The notes beneath the pieces were generated by a model. That model saw only the letters and a program-made list of their open reading frames with translations. It had not been told where the DNA came from and made no database searches. From the NCBI RefSeq assembly GCF_004965515.1, contig NZ_SSHH01000003.1, positions 375,001 to 439,000 on the forward strand: 64,000 nucleotides of DNA, given 5' to 3'. Source of the stretch: Alteraurantiacibacter aquimixticola. Its GTDB lineage: Bacteria; Pseudomonadota; Alphaproteobacteria; Sphingomonadales; Sphingomonadaceae. Shown here one piece after another: positions 17,123-25,554 of the stretch; within the stretch, counting starts at the first letter, position 1; the number at the start of each line of letters is the position of its first letter. The position numbers were made by a program, and so were the translations under genes.

Positions 17123-17141
17123 CTGTCATCCAGACTGTCAT
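17123..17141 (+). promoter_or_regulatory. Pho-box-like direct repeat before the PhoX-like gene
   Basis: Two perfect CTGTCAT heptamers at 17123-17129 and 17135-17141, separated by 5 nt. Each matches the PhoB half-site exactly, though the spacer is one nt longer than the usual four. The site lies 59 nt before the PhoX-like ATG and also upstream of the divergent GH3 gene. The gene function and the half-site sequence agree. Confidence 0.65.
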
Positions 17142-17200
17142 GGCAAAGCCGCAATTTCCGCCTATCTGGAGGGAAAGACCTCATCAGGAGACCCGACAAA

Positions 17201-18526
17201 ATGCAGGCAGATCGCCGCCAGTTCCTTCGTGCCACCGCCAGTGCCTTCGCCGCCCTGTCCGCATCGGCCTGCGCCACGCGTGGGGGAGGGGCCGCCACGC
17301 CACTGCCATTGGGCGCGGATTACGGCGCACTGGTGCCCGATCCCGCAGGCATTCTCGACCTGCCGCGCGGCTTCTCCTACCGCGTGCTCTCCTCGCTGGG
17401 AGAGGCGATGGACGATGGCGGCACCGTGCCCGACAAGGCCGATGGCATGGGCTGTTTCGACCTCGGCAATGGCGAATGGGCACTGGTCCGCAACCATGAA
17501 TTGCGCGCCGAGGAGGATACGGGCGGGGCGACCGGCCCGGCCTTCGATACGATGGCGCGCAGCCTTGTTCCGCTGGCGGGCGGCACCACCACCATCGTGC
17601 TCGATCCGGCGACGCTCAATGTGAAGCGGCAATACCGCTCGCTCGCCGGGACGATCCGCAATTGTGCGGGCGGCGTTACGCCTTGGGGCAGCTGGCTCAC
17701 TTGCGAGGAGGATGTCTCCACGCCCAACGGCAATATCAACAAAAGCCATGGATGGGTGTTCGAAGTGCCCGCCAATGCCGAACGGCAGGTCGATCCCCTG
17801 CCGATCACCGCCATGGGCCGCTTCAATCACGAGGCGGCATGCGTCGATCCCGCCACCGGCATCGTCTACATGACCGAGGACCGGAACGATTCCCTCCTCT
17901 ATCGCTACATCCCCACCCATGCGGGAGAGCTGGCGCGCGGCGGCACGCTGCAGGCGCTGGTGCTCAATGGCGTTGCCGATACGCGCAACTGGGACGGCGT
18001 GGCGATGCAGGTGGGCGATCTGGTGCAGGGCCGCTGGATCACGCTCGACAATGTGGAATCGCCCGAGGACGATTTGCGCCAGCGCGGCGCGGAGATGGGC
18101 GCTGCCCTGTTCGCGCGCGGCGAAGGCATCTGGATGGGCGATGGCGAGTTCTTCTTCACTGCCACGAGCGGCGGTGCGGCGAAGGAAGGTCAGATCTTCC
18201 GCATGCGCCCCAATATCCACGGCGCCGACGTGCTGGAGCTGTTCTACGAAAGCAGCGACCGCGAGGTGTATTCCTTCGGCGACAACCTTACCATCGCGCC
18301 CGATGGGCACCTGATCGTATGCGAGGACCAGTATACCGAAACGGTCGATAATCACCTCCGCGGCGTGACGCCTTCGGGCGAGGCCTACGCCTTTGCCCGC
18401 CTGCGCATCCAGACGGAGCCTGCAGGGGCCTGCTTCTCGCCCGATGGCCGCACGCTGTTCGTCAACGCCTATTCGCCCACGCGCACGCTGGCGATCACTG
18501 GCCCGTGGAAATGGCTCAACAGCTGA
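17201..18526 (+). CDS. PhoX-family (DUF839) phosphatase, Tat-exported
   Basis: A 441-residue protein beginning with a Tat signal, RRQFLRATASAFAALSASAC, whose last Cys also resembles a lipobox. The family signature NCAGGVTPWGSWLTCEEDV is at about 152-170, with GRFNHEAACVDPATGIVYMTEDR and the late motif DGHLIVCEDQY. PhoX alkaline phosphatases are six-bladed propellers that use iron and calcium and are often longer (about 600 residues), so this is a compact member. Two perfect CTGTCAT heptamers upstream support phosphate regulation. Phosphatase activity itself is inferred from family. Confidence 0.85.
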   Translation: MQADRRQFLRATASAFAALSASACATRGGGAATPLPLGADYGALVPDPAGILDLPRGFSYRVLSSLGEAMDDGGTVPDKADGMGCFDLGNGEWALVRNHELRAEEDTGGATGPAFDTMARSLVPLAGGTTTIVLDPATLNVKRQYRSLAGTIRNCAGGVTPWGSWLTCEEDVSTPNGNINKSHGWVFEVPANAERQVDPLPITAMGRFNHEAACVDPATGIVYMTEDRNDSLLYRYIPTHAGELARGGTLQALVLNGVADTRNWDGVAMQVGDLVQGRWITLDNVESPEDDLRQRGAEMGAALFARGEGIWMGDGEFFFTATSGGAAKEGQIFRMRPNIHGADVLELFYESSDREVYSFGDNLTIAPDGHLIVCEDQYTETVDNHLRGVTPSGEAYAFARLRIQTEPAGACFSPDGRTLFVNAYSPTRTLAITGPWKWLNS

Positions 18527-18533
18527 GACCGGC

Positions 18534-18995
18534 ATGACGCGCGTATTGTTCGTCTGCCTCGGCAATATCTGCCGTTCGCCGCTGGCCGAGGCCGCCTTTC
18601 GACATGCGGCGGAGGAGGCGGGGCTGACGGTGGAGATCGATTCCGCCGGGACCGGCCACTGGCATGTCGGCAAGCCGCCCGATCCGCGCTCTCAGGAAAT
18701 CGCCGCGCAGCATGGCGTGGATATCGCCGGGCAGCGCGCGCGGCAGGTGGCGCGTGAGGACTTCCACGCCTTCACCCATATCTTTGCCATGGATCACGAC
18801 AATCTGGCCGACCTGCAATTGCTCGCCCCGCATGATGCGACTGCCGAACTGGCGCTGCTGCTCGATATGATCCCGGGCCGCGAGGGGGAGGCGGTGGCCG
18901 ATCCCTATTACGGCGGGCCGGAAGGCTTCGCGAAAGCCTGGGCCGATGCCCGCGAGGCGGCAGGCCATATTGCCGGGCGACTGGCTCGCTTGTGA
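18534..18995 (+). CDS. Low-molecular-weight protein-tyrosine phosphatase
   Basis: A 153-residue cytoplasmic phosphatase. The P-loop VCLGNICRSP starts at Cys8 and follows CX5R, and the general-acid Asp lies in VADPYYGG near residue 122. It begins seven nt after the PhoX-like gene and overlaps the next gene through GTGA, suggesting one transcript with the fructosamine kinase. Bacterial LMW phosphatases act on phosphotyrosine or phosphoarginine; substrate cannot be read from the sequence. Confidence 0.93.
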   Translation: MTRVLFVCLGNICRSPLAEAAFRHAAEEAGLTVEIDSAGTGHWHVGKPPDPRSQEIAAQHGVDIAGQRARQVAREDFHAFTHIFAMDHDNLADLQLLAPHDATAELALLLDMIPGREGEAVADPYYGGPEGFAKAWADAREAAGHIAGRLARL

Positions 18996-19795
18996 GCTGG
19001 GCGGAGACCATTGCCGCGATCACCGGCTCTGCCGTGACGGGCAGCAAGCGGCTGTCGGGCGGATCGCTGGGCGGGGCGACACGGCTCGACCTTGCCGATG
19101 GCCGCGTGATCGTCGCCAAGCAGGGCGGCGATGTGCCGGTCGAAAGCGCGATGCTGGCGGCCTTGGCGGAGGCGGGCGCGCCGGTGCCCGAAGTCTTGCA
19201 TTGTGCCGACGATTTGCTGCTGATGGCGTTCGTGGAGAGTGAAGGCGGTGCGGGGGACGGCGGCTGGCAGGACCTCGCCCGCGTGCTCGCCAAGCTGCAT
19301 GCGCCGCGTGAGGAGCCCTATGGCTGGGATGCCGACTACCATTTCGCGGAAGTCGCGATTGCCAATGCACGCTCGGACAATTGGTCGACATTCTGGGGCG
19401 AGCACCGCATCGCTTGTCACGCGAAATATCTCGGCCCCGTCACCGCCGCGCGGCTGGAGGCACTGGCAGGGCGCATGGGCGACATCCTGCCCGCAACACC
19501 TCCCGCCAGCCTGCTGCATGGGGACCTGTGGGGCGGCAATATCCTCTTTGCGAAAGGCCGCGTCGCCGCGCTGATCGATCCGGCATGCTATATCGGCCAT
19601 CGCGAAGTCGATATCGCCATGCTGACGCTGTTCGACCATCCGCCAGAGGAGTTCTTCGAGGGCTGCGAATTGGAGGAAGGATGGCGCGAGCGGCTGCCCG
19701 CCTATCGCCTCTGGCCGCTGCTCGTCCATCTGCGCCTGTTCGGTGAAAGCTATCGCGCGCCGGTGGAGCGCGCGCTCGATGCGCTCGGCGCCTAG
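18992..19795 (+). CDS. Fructosamine kinase family protein
   Basis: A 267-residue aminoglycoside-phosphotransferase-fold kinase starting at a GTG that overlaps the previous stop. The catalytic loop LLHGDLWGGNILF at about 172-184 and metal Asp in ALIDPACYIGHREVDIAMLTLF are diagnostic of fructosamine-3-kinases, which phosphorylate ketoamine adducts on proteins so that they break down. Pairing with a low-molecular-weight phosphatase gene is common in bacteria and suggests a deglycation unit. Its 3' end overlaps the convergent TauE gene by four nt. Confidence 0.9.
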   Translation: MSWAETIAAITGSAVTGSKRLSGGSLGGATRLDLADGRVIVAKQGGDVPVESAMLAALAEAGAPVPEVLHCADDLLLMAFVESEGGAGDGGWQDLARVLAKLHAPREEPYGWDADYHFAEVAIANARSDNWSTFWGEHRIACHAKYLGPVTAARLEALAGRMGDILPATPPASLLHGDLWGGNILFAKGRVAALIDPACYIGHREVDIAMLTLFDHPPEEFFEGCELEEGWRERLPAYRLWPLLVHLRLFGESYRAPVERALDALGA

Positions 19796-20574
19796 CTCGC
19801 CATCATCTTGACGGCGGAGACCGCCAGCATCGCCGCCAGCGCCCAGCGCACCAGCCCGTCATTCACCTTGCCCGCCACCAGCGATCCGGCGACGATGCCG
19901 GGGATCGAGCCGATGAGCAGGCTGGCCAGCAGCCAGATATCGACATTGCCCAGCCAGCTATGGCCGATGGCGGCAACAAGGGTCAGCGGCACGGCATGGA
20001 TGATATCGGTGCCGACGATGGTCTTCGCGCCCAGCCGCAACGGGTAGAGCAGCGCCAGCATCACCGCCACCAGCGCCCCCGCGCCGACCGAGGTGAGCGT
20101 GACCAGTACGCCGACCAGCGCGCCTGCCGCCATGGTGGCGAGCGCCTGCCGCTTCCGCATTTCGGGATTCATCCGATCGGCGAACTTGCGCAAGGGTGCG
20201 GTGAGGCGCGGTTTTGCGAGCATCAGCACGGCGGTAAGCAGCAGCATGGCTCCCAGCAGCTGCATCAGCAGGTCCGATTCCAGCCGACCCTCATGACTAT
20301 GCGCCAGCCACAGCACCGTCAGCGCGGCTGCGGGCAGGCTGCCAAGGGCCAGGCGGCGCACTACCTGCCAGTCCGGCGAACCGAGCTTGTGATGGATCGT
20401 GCCGCCGATGCTCTTGGTGATCGCGGCGAACCACAGGTCGGTGCCGATCGCGACGGCGGGGTTGAAGCCGAACAGGATGATCAGGATGGGCGCCATGAGC
20501 GAGCCGCCGCCGACACCGGTCAGCCCGACGAGGAAGCCCACGAAGGCGCCGGCAAGGGAATAGGCAAGGTCCAT
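19792..20574 (-). CDS. TauE/SafE-family sulfite exporter-like membrane protein
   Basis: A 260-residue permease with seven or eight membrane segments. The N-terminal repeat AGAFVGFLVGLTGVGGGSLMAPILIILFGFNPAVAIGTDL is characteristic, and the second repeat has GALVGVLVTLTSVGAGALVAVMLALLYP. An open frame continues 45 codons upstream, but the ATG at 20574 fits the family start. It may export sulfite or organosulfonates, which would complement the sulfide-oxidation operon, but it lies far from it and downstream of an HIBYL-CoA hydrolase gene. Confidence 0.88.
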   Translation of the reverse strand: MDLAYSLAGAFVGFLVGLTGVGGGSLMAPILIILFGFNPAVAIGTDLWFAAITKSIGGTIHHKLGSPDWQVVRRLALGSLPAAALTVLWLAHSHEGRLESDLLMQLLGAMLLLTAVLMLAKPRLTAPLRKFADRMNPEMRKRQALATMAAGALVGVLVTLTSVGAGALVAVMLALLYPLRLGAKTIVGTDIIHAVPLTLVAAIGHSWLGNVDIWLLASLLIGSIPGIVAGSLVAGKVNDGLVRWALAAMLAVSAVKMMAS

Positions 20575-20653
20575 CCTGCGGGCCTCATACCAGCCGCAGC
20601 GCCCATGCCGGACGAGTTTTTCTTTCAGCCCGCCAATGGGACAATTGCGGCGG

Positions 20654-21703
20654 TCACGCCTCCAGCGGCGTCCATGCCTCCCCGGCGGGGAGCGGTGCGA
20701 AGATTGCATCGAGCATCTCTTCAGTCACCGCCTCGGCGTGGGCGGGCTTCCATTTCGGCTTTCCATCCTTGTCCACCAGCACCGCGCGCACGCCTTCGAC
20801 AAAGTCATGCCGTGCGATCATCCGCGCGGCGAGGGCATATTCGCGCGCCATTTCCTCGGCGAACGTGCCGGGAGCACTGACGAATTGCCGCAGCGCGACC
20901 TTGGCCGTGGTCGGGCACTTGCTGGTGACCGCCTTAAGCTCCTTGCCCGCCCATTTGCCGTCATCGGCCTCGAGCGCGGCAATGATGCCCTCCAGCGTGT
21001 CGGGTGCGAAAAGCGAGTTGATCAGCGCGGCATTGCCGGCGAGCCGCGCGGCGGGCGCGGGGGAGGCGAGATCGCGCAATATCTCCTCCGCCGCGCCGGG
21101 TTCCTTCGCGATCAGCTCCTTCGCCTCGGCAAGATCGTCGCTGGCGCAATAATGGGTGGCAATCCCCGCCCACAGGCACTCCGCCCCGTCCAGCCGCGCG
21201 CCCGTCAATGCCAGGAACTTGCCGATCTGTCCCGGCAGGCGCGGCAGATAATATCCGGCGCCAACATCGGGGAAGAGGCCGATCGCGCCTTCGGGCATCG
21301 CGAAGAGGGTATTCTCCGTCGCCACGCGGATCACGGCGGGCATGGCGAGGCCCACACCGCCGCCCATGGTCACCCCGTCCATGAAGGCGATCACCGGCTT
21401 GGGAAAAGTGAACAGCAAGTGGTTGAGGCGGTATTCGGTCATGAAGAAGACGCGCCCTGCCGCGCCGCCATCCTCCAGCACCGCGCGCCGCACCATGGCG
21501 ACATCGCCCCCGGCGCAGAAGCCGCGGACTTGATCGGCATGGTCGAGGATCACCGCCTTCACCGCCGGGTCGGCGCGCCACTCAAGCAGCGCCGCGATCA
21601 TCGCCTCGCACATGGGCATGGTCAGCGCATTGAGCGCGTTCTTGCGGGCGAGCGAGACACGCCCGACCTCGCCTTCGCGGCTCTTGACGATTTCGCCCGT
21701 CAT
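20654..21703 (-). CDS. 3-hydroxyisobutyryl-CoA hydrolase / enoyl-CoA hydratase family
   Basis: A 349-residue crotonase-fold protein. The oxyanion-hole motifs are VRGFCAGGDVAMVRR and FMDGVTMGGGVGLAMPAVIRVATENTLFAMPEGAIGLFPDVGAGYYLPRL interrupted by ordinary helix residues. The length and the PE.AIGLFPDVG block fit 3-hydroxyisobutyryl-CoA hydrolases of valine breakdown rather than short enoyl-CoA hydratases. The ATG overlaps the stop of the preceding lipoprotein gene, so it is the fourth gene in a compact leftward operon. Confidence 0.9.
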   Translation of the reverse strand: MTGEIVKSREGEVGRVSLARKNALNALTMPMCEAMIAALLEWRADPAVKAVILDHADQVRGFCAGGDVAMVRRAVLEDGGAAGRVFFMTEYRLNHLLFTFPKPVIAFMDGVTMGGGVGLAMPAVIRVATENTLFAMPEGAIGLFPDVGAGYYLPRLPGQIGKFLALTGARLDGAECLWAGIATHYCASDDLAEAKELIAKEPGAAEEILRDLASPAPAARLAGNAALINSLFAPDTLEGIIAALEADDGKWAGKELKAVTSKCPTTAKVALRQFVSAPGTFAEEMAREYALAARMIARHDFVEGVRAVLVDKDGKPKWKPAHAEAVTEEMLDAIFAPLPAGEAWTPLEA

Positions 21704-22269
21704 TCCTCATCCACCGAATAGACGATCCCGTCCCACCCATAGCCAAAGCGCTTGTCGCAACCGTTCCAGTCCGGCTGACCGAATGTGACACGCTCGACCG
21801 CCTCGACGTCCTCGCCGGTTCCCTTGAGAGCTGAACCGTGCAGATTGAGAACGGGCGAGCGATGCAGGGCACCATCCTCGGTGGTGAGAAATATCTGGTA
21901 GTCTGATGTGGAATCGATCTGAAAGTAGACGGCATTTTGGTGATGGAATGACGGTTGCTGTCCATCCCGACGCAAATCCGCCCAGCTATCTCCGTGTGCC
22001 AAGATCAAGGCAGAATCATTGGCCAGAACCAATCGCAGTCGCCCATTGTGAATCCCGAGATACTCTAGATAGGCTGTTTCGCCTTCTGCCACTGTGACCC
22101 GCATCCCCTCCATGCAGACGGTGGCCGGGCCACGGGTTGCGAAATCTTCCGCCTTGCCCAGCACATGCCCATTTACGGTCATAGGATCGGGAATGCGATC
22201 CGCCATCGCACAGGCCGTCAGTGCACTGCAGGCCGCCAGCGAGCAACCAGCCAGCTGCGCTGCTCTCAT
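21700..22269 (-). CDS. Predicted lipoprotein of unknown function
   Basis: A 189-residue protein with a lipoprotein signal, CSLAACSALTAC, ending at a lipobox Cys near residue 20. The rest is a mixed beta-rich chain without a motif I recognise; features include VCMEGMRVTVAEGETAYLEYLGIHNG and a C-terminal WNGCDKRFGYGWDG. It overlaps RidA upstream and the HIBYL-CoA hydrolase downstream by ATGA-type junctions, so it is surely translated. No function can be proposed. Confidence 0.8.
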   Translation of the reverse strand: MRAAQLAGCSLAACSALTACAMADRIPDPMTVNGHVLGKAEDFATRGPATVCMEGMRVTVAEGETAYLEYLGIHNGRLRLVLANDSALILAHGDSWADLRRDGQQPSFHHQNAVYFQIDSTSDYQIFLTTEDGALHRSPVLNLHGSALKGTGEDVEAVERVTFGQPDWNGCDKRFGYGWDGIVYSVDEE

Positions 22270-22688
22270 TGTCCCGCGCCGACGATGGCTTCGGCTTCGA
22301 TCTCCACCTTGAAGGCGGGACCGGCCAGCGCCACGATGGCGACCAGCGTGCCGGTGGGGCGGGCATGGCCGCAGAACTTGGTGAAGGCTGCGGTGACCAC
22401 CTCGGCATCGGCGATATCGGTCACGAACATGCGCACGCGCACCAGGTCGCCCGACTGGCCGCCCAGCTGCTGGATATAGTCGATGATCTGTTCGAAGCAG
22501 CGTTCCGCCTGCCGCCCGGCATCGGGGGAGACGCTGCCATCCGCCTCCACCCCGATATTGCCGGAGACGATGATCCGCTCTCCCACGCGGATCGCGCGGG
22601 TGAACTTCGCCTGCTCTTCGAACGGGGAAAGCGGCGGGATGCGCTGGCGGCCGTCATTGGGGCCGTTGGCGTTGGCGGGATCAGCCAC
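22266..22688 (-). CDS. RidA family protein
   Basis: A 140-residue protein of the RidA/YjgF/UK114 family, which hydrolyses reactive enamine or imine intermediates. Conserved features include RAIRVGERIIVSGNIGVEADGS, QAERCFEQIIDYIQQLGGQSGDLVRVRMFVTD and PTGTLVAIVALAGPAFKVEIEAEAIV. The start is GTG at 22688 and overlaps the end of the upstream inhibitor-like gene. The Arg that binds the carboxylate in canonical RidA appears to lie in the VRVRMFVTD strand, but subgroup assignment is uncertain. Confidence 0.88.
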   Translation of the reverse strand: MADPANANGPNDGRQRIPPLSPFEEQAKFTRAIRVGERIIVSGNIGVEADGSVSPDAGRQAERCFEQIIDYIQQLGGQSGDLVRVRMFVTDIADAEVVTAAFTKFCGHARPTGTLVAIVALAGPAFKVEIEAEAIVGAGQ

Positions 22689-23001
22689 AGGAAATCCTCT
22701 CGATCATCATGTCGTCGTTATAGGCGACGGTCAGCCGGTCCGGCCGGAAATCCATCGTCACCGCAGTGCGCGGCGGGACCCAGCGCAGCCGTGTGGCGCC
22801 CGTCTTTTCGAGCAGGCGCTGTCCGACCTCCGCAGTGGCGCGCTCTTCCACCAGGTCCTGCACGCCGGAGGCATCGCATTCGCCCTGCGGCGGGCGTGCT
22901 CGCAGCTCGCCATCGCCTTGATCGGGCAGTGTGGCGCAGGCCGCCAGCGAGAGTATTGCGGGGGCGATAGCGGCCATGCCGCCGGGGAGCATCCTTCTCA
23001 T
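22681..23001 (-). CDS. I78-family peptidase inhibitor-like lipoprotein
   Basis: A 106-residue exported protein with signal MRRMLPGGMAAIAPAILSLAAC ending in a lipobox Cys. The mature part reads GECDASGVQDLVEERATAEVGQRLLEKTGA, then LRWVPPRTAVTMDFRPDRLTVAYNDDMMIERISCG. The pattern of CDA...GQ..L near the start and R.D.RPDRLNV.YD..M.I..I.CG at the end fits peptidase inhibitor family I78. It is probably tethered in the envelope. It is the first gene of the leftward operon with RidA. Confidence 0.82.
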   Translation of the reverse strand: MRRMLPGGMAAIAPAILSLAACATLPDQGDGELRARPPQGECDASGVQDLVEERATAEVGQRLLEKTGATRLRWVPPRTAVTMDFRPDRLTVAYNDDMMIERISCG

Positions 23002-23102
23002 GCAGCCACTCCTAGCGCGCGGCGCAGCAAATCGCTAGGAGGTGTGCAAGCACGGGGCGGCTCCGCTGATGGAGCGCCTTCGCCAGGAGAGTGGAGAGAA
23101 TC

Positions 23103-24059
23103 ATGGCGCTCAAAGTCGAACCCATCCTGCCCAATTTCGGGGCCGAATGTTCAGGCCTGGACCTGACCCGTCCGCTGTCGCCCGAAGAGGTGAAGCAGGT
23201 GACCGATGCGATGGACAAATACGGCGTCACCGTGTGGCGCAACACCGGCATGAATGACGAGCAGCATGTCGAATTCAGCCGCAATTTCGGCTATCTGGAG
23301 CGTGTCCCCAAGCGCGAGGGTGCCAAGATGCGCCTGCCTTTCCGTGAGCTGTTCGATGCGTCGAACCTGAACCTCGAAGGCGAAATCACCAAGGATCCGG
23401 CGGCGGTCGAATATCGCAAGGGCGACAGGCTGTGGCACACGGACAGCGCCTTCCTCGACAAGCGCACATCCTATTCGCTGCTCCTCGCACACATCACCCC
23501 GCCGGCGGGCGTGGGCGGGGAGACCTGGTTTGCCGATGCGCGCACCGCCTATGACGATTTGCCGCAGGAAACCAAGGACCTGATCGAGGACAAGATCGGC
23601 ATCAATTCGCTGTGGTGGAGCCGCAAGAAGGCGGGTGCCGATATCCCCGAGGAGGAGATCGACCAGCGTCCCAAGGCGCGCCACCCCATCGTCCACACGC
23701 ATAAGGGATCGGGCCGCAAGAGCCTGTTCATCGCCGCGCATACGATGGATATCGAGGGCATGGACAAGGCCGAGGGGCGCAAGCTGATCGAGGACCTGAT
23801 CGCCCATGTCACGCAGGACAAATACACCTTCAAGGTGGCGTGGAACCCCGGCGACATGGTGATCTGGGACAACCTCTGCACCATGCATCGCGGCGGCGAG
23901 TACGACTACACCGCCCACAAGCGCGACATGCGCCGCACCACCGTGCGCGAAGGCACCGAACCGCATACGCTGGACATGGGCGACGATCCGCTGACCGCGC
24001 TGTTCGCGGTGACGCCCAAGGCGGTGGACATCAACTCGGCGCGCGACGCGGGGCGGTAG
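23103..24059 (+). CDS. TauD/TfdA-family Fe(II)/2-oxoglutarate dioxygenase
   Basis: A 318-residue non-heme iron oxygenase. The iron triad is His112 and Asp114 in LWHTDSAF and His262 in NLCTMHRGG, and the 2-oxoglutarate-binding Arg lies in RDMRRTTVRE. This order and length fit the TauD/TfdA family, which hydroxylates taurine, herbicide or similar carboxylate or sulfonate substrates. I chose the ATG at 23103 with GGAGAG upstream rather than a GTG four codons earlier. A DUF302 gene follows after 11 nt in the same direction. The true substrate is not evident. Confidence 0.9.
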   Translation: MALKVEPILPNFGAECSGLDLTRPLSPEEVKQVTDAMDKYGVTVWRNTGMNDEQHVEFSRNFGYLERVPKREGAKMRLPFRELFDASNLNLEGEITKDPAAVEYRKGDRLWHTDSAFLDKRTSYSLLLAHITPPAGVGGETWFADARTAYDDLPQETKDLIEDKIGINSLWWSRKKAGADIPEEEIDQRPKARHPIVHTHKGSGRKSLFIAAHTMDIEGMDKAEGRKLIEDLIAHVTQDKYTFKVAWNPGDMVIWDNLCTMHRGGEYDYTAHKRDMRRTTVREGTEPHTLDMGDDPLTALFAVTPKAVDINSARDAGR

Positions 24060-24070
24060 GGCCCTCCGGC

Positions 24071-24457
24071 ATGACCTATTACATCGCAACGCGCGTGGAT
24101 GGCGGCATGGCCGATGCCATTGCCCGGACCGAGGAAGCGCTGCAGGCTGAAGGCTTCGGCGTGATCACCCGCATCGACATTGCCGAGACGCTGAAGAAGA
24201 AGATTGGCGCCGATTTCCGCCCCTATGTGATCCTTGGCGCTTGCAACCCGAACTTGGCGCATCAGGCGCTGCTGCTGGAAGACAAGGTCGGCACAATGCT
24301 GCCGTGCAACGTGATCGTCCAGCAGCTGGACGACGGGGTGGAAGTCGCCGCGATCGACCCGGTCGCCTCCATGCAGGCGATCGACAATCCCGACCTGCAC
24401 AAGGCTGCGGAAGAGGTGCGGGGAATGCTGGCAGCGGCCATCGCAAGGCTCGGTTAG
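24071..24457 (+). CDS. DUF302 domain protein
   Basis: A 128-residue small protein of the DUF302 family. GFGVITRIDIAETLKKKIGADFRPYVILGACNPNLAHQAL and GTMLPCNVIVQQLDDGVEVAAIDPVASM are the family core, with a conserved Cys in each half. DUF302 proteins bind small hydrophobic ligands or metals in some species, but a general function is not established. It follows the dioxygenase gene by 11 nt and is closed by a hairpin at 24485. Confidence 0.9.
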   Translation: MTYYIATRVDGGMADAIARTEEALQAEGFGVITRIDIAETLKKKIGADFRPYVILGACNPNLAHQALLLEDKVGTMLPCNVIVQQLDDGVEVAAIDPVASMQAIDNPDLHKAAEEVRGMLAAAIARLG

Positions 24458-24484
24458 CAAACGGGTTCCACACCGGACAATACG

Positions 24485-24520
24485 AAACGCCCGGCTCCCT
24501 TTTCGGCAGCCGGGCGTTTT
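24485..24520 (+). terminator. Intrinsic terminator after DUF302
   Basis: A 12-bp inverted repeat, AAACGCCCGGCT and AGCCGGGCGTTT, with a short loop and a T-run after the 3' arm. The A-run on the 5' side means it could also stop leftward transcription from the small genes at 24564-24945. Confidence 0.8.
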
Positions 24521-24563
24521 GCGTTGCGTCGTATGCTGGAAGGGGAGCACCCCTCTGCCGATG

Positions 24564-24656
24564 TCACACTCCCCAGAAGAAGGATGCGTGGATCAGCGAG
24601 CTCGTCAGCGCCACGGCGCAGATGAACGAGAACAGGCGGTCGGTTACGATACTCAT
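24564..24656 (-). CDS. 30-residue hydrophobic peptide
   Basis: A very short gene with a good ribosome-binding site (AAGGAA, seven nt before the ATG). The product begins MSIVTDRLFSFICAVALTSS and continues LIHASFFWGV, one membrane helix with a short polar start. It follows a two-span membrane protein gene on the same strand. Short length leaves doubt, but start signal and hydrophobic design argue for a real small membrane protein. Function unknown. Confidence 0.5.
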   Translation of the reverse strand: MSIVTDRLFSFICAVALTSSLIHASFFWGV

Positions 24657-24699
24657 GGCTTGGTTCCTTGCTTTTGCGTGATGAGATGGTCGCGCCCGT

Positions 24700-24945
24700 T
24701 CACTCGCCGCGATGGCGCAGGAAGCTGCGGAAGCGGTTGAAGATGTTGATGCCGAACCAGGCGGCGCCGGCGTAGAGCACCAGCTCGGTGCTCCCGGCGC
24801 CCACGGCCAGGATCACCATGCGCGTTTTGAGATCGGGCTGCATCAGCGCCAGCGCGGCGAACGTCGCCAGCCAGATCGCGGCGATGATGGCCCCGCCAAT
24901 AATGAGGGCCAGCTTGTTGGTACGGGTCTTGGAATTCGTGGTCAT
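24700..24945 (-). CDS. Small membrane protein with two predicted spans
   Basis: An 81-residue protein. A polar N-terminus (MTTNSKTRTNK) is followed by a hydrophobic segment LALIIGGAIIAAIWLATFAALALM and a second, ILAVGAGSTELVLYAGAAWFGINIF, ending in basic residues RFRSFLRHRGE. Two ATG codons lie six nt apart; the inner one has AAGGAG at good spacing and was chosen. It is transcribed away from the ECF sigma gene, so the two may share a control region. No family is recognised. Confidence 0.7.
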   Translation of the reverse strand: MTTNSKTRTNKLALIIGGAIIAAIWLATFAALALMQPDLKTRMVILAVGAGSTELVLYAGAAWFGINIFNRFRSFLRHRGE

Positions 24946-25068
24946 CGTCATGTCTCCTTTCGTCACCGAGGACGTGAAGACAGTCGGACCGGGCGCGCAG
25001 TTTCTTACTGATTTTTGCGAAAAAAGATTTTGTAATAAGCCCGGGCGAGGGGGGACTGTCCCGATATA

Positions 25069-25554
25069 ATGAGCACGCTGGAGCGCATCATTTCCGATTA
25101 CGGGCAGGGGCTGCGGCGTGTTGCTGCATCCTATGAGGCCGATGCGATGCTGCAGGAGGACCTGTTTCAGGAAATCCTCCTCGCGATCCATCAGGCGCTG
25201 CCCGCTTTGCGCGAGAAGGAGCGGCTGGCGCCCTATGTCTATCGCATCGCGCATAACCGTTCGGTCAGCCATGTGGCGAAGGCGGTGGGGCGCAAGAAAG
25301 GCGAAGCGAGCGCCGCAGACGATGTGGAGGAGGGGCAGGAACCCTCGCCCGAAAGCGCGATGATCGCAAGTGAGCGGGCGCACCGGCTGGCCGATGCCGT
25401 CCGCCGCCTGCCGCTCACCTATCGGCAGGTGGTGACGCTCTACCTCGAAGAGATGCCCTATGCCGAGATCGCCGAGGCGCTGGACATCTCGCCATCCAAT
25501 GTCGGCGTGCGGATCAATCGCGCCAAGCAGATGCTGAAGGAGATGCTCGCATGA
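25069..25554 (+). CDS. ECF-type RNA polymerase sigma factor
   Basis: A 161-residue sigma-70 family protein with only regions 2 and 4. Region 2 covers ASYEADAMLQEDLFQEILLAIHQAL and YVYRIAHNRSVSHVAKA. Region 4 covers RRLPLTYRQVVTLYLEEMPYAEIAEALDISPSNVGVRINRAKQMLKEML, including the HTH. The next gene overlaps it by four nt and encodes a membrane protein with a cytoplasmic N-terminus, the usual layout of an ECF sigma with its anti-sigma. Confidence 0.9.
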   Translation: MSTLERIISDYGQGLRRVAASYEADAMLQEDLFQEILLAIHQALPALREKERLAPYVYRIAHNRSVSHVAKAVGRKKGEASAADDVEEGQEPSPESAMIASERAHRLADAVRRLPLTYRQVVTLYLEEMPYAEIAEALDISPSNVGVRINRAKQMLKEMLA

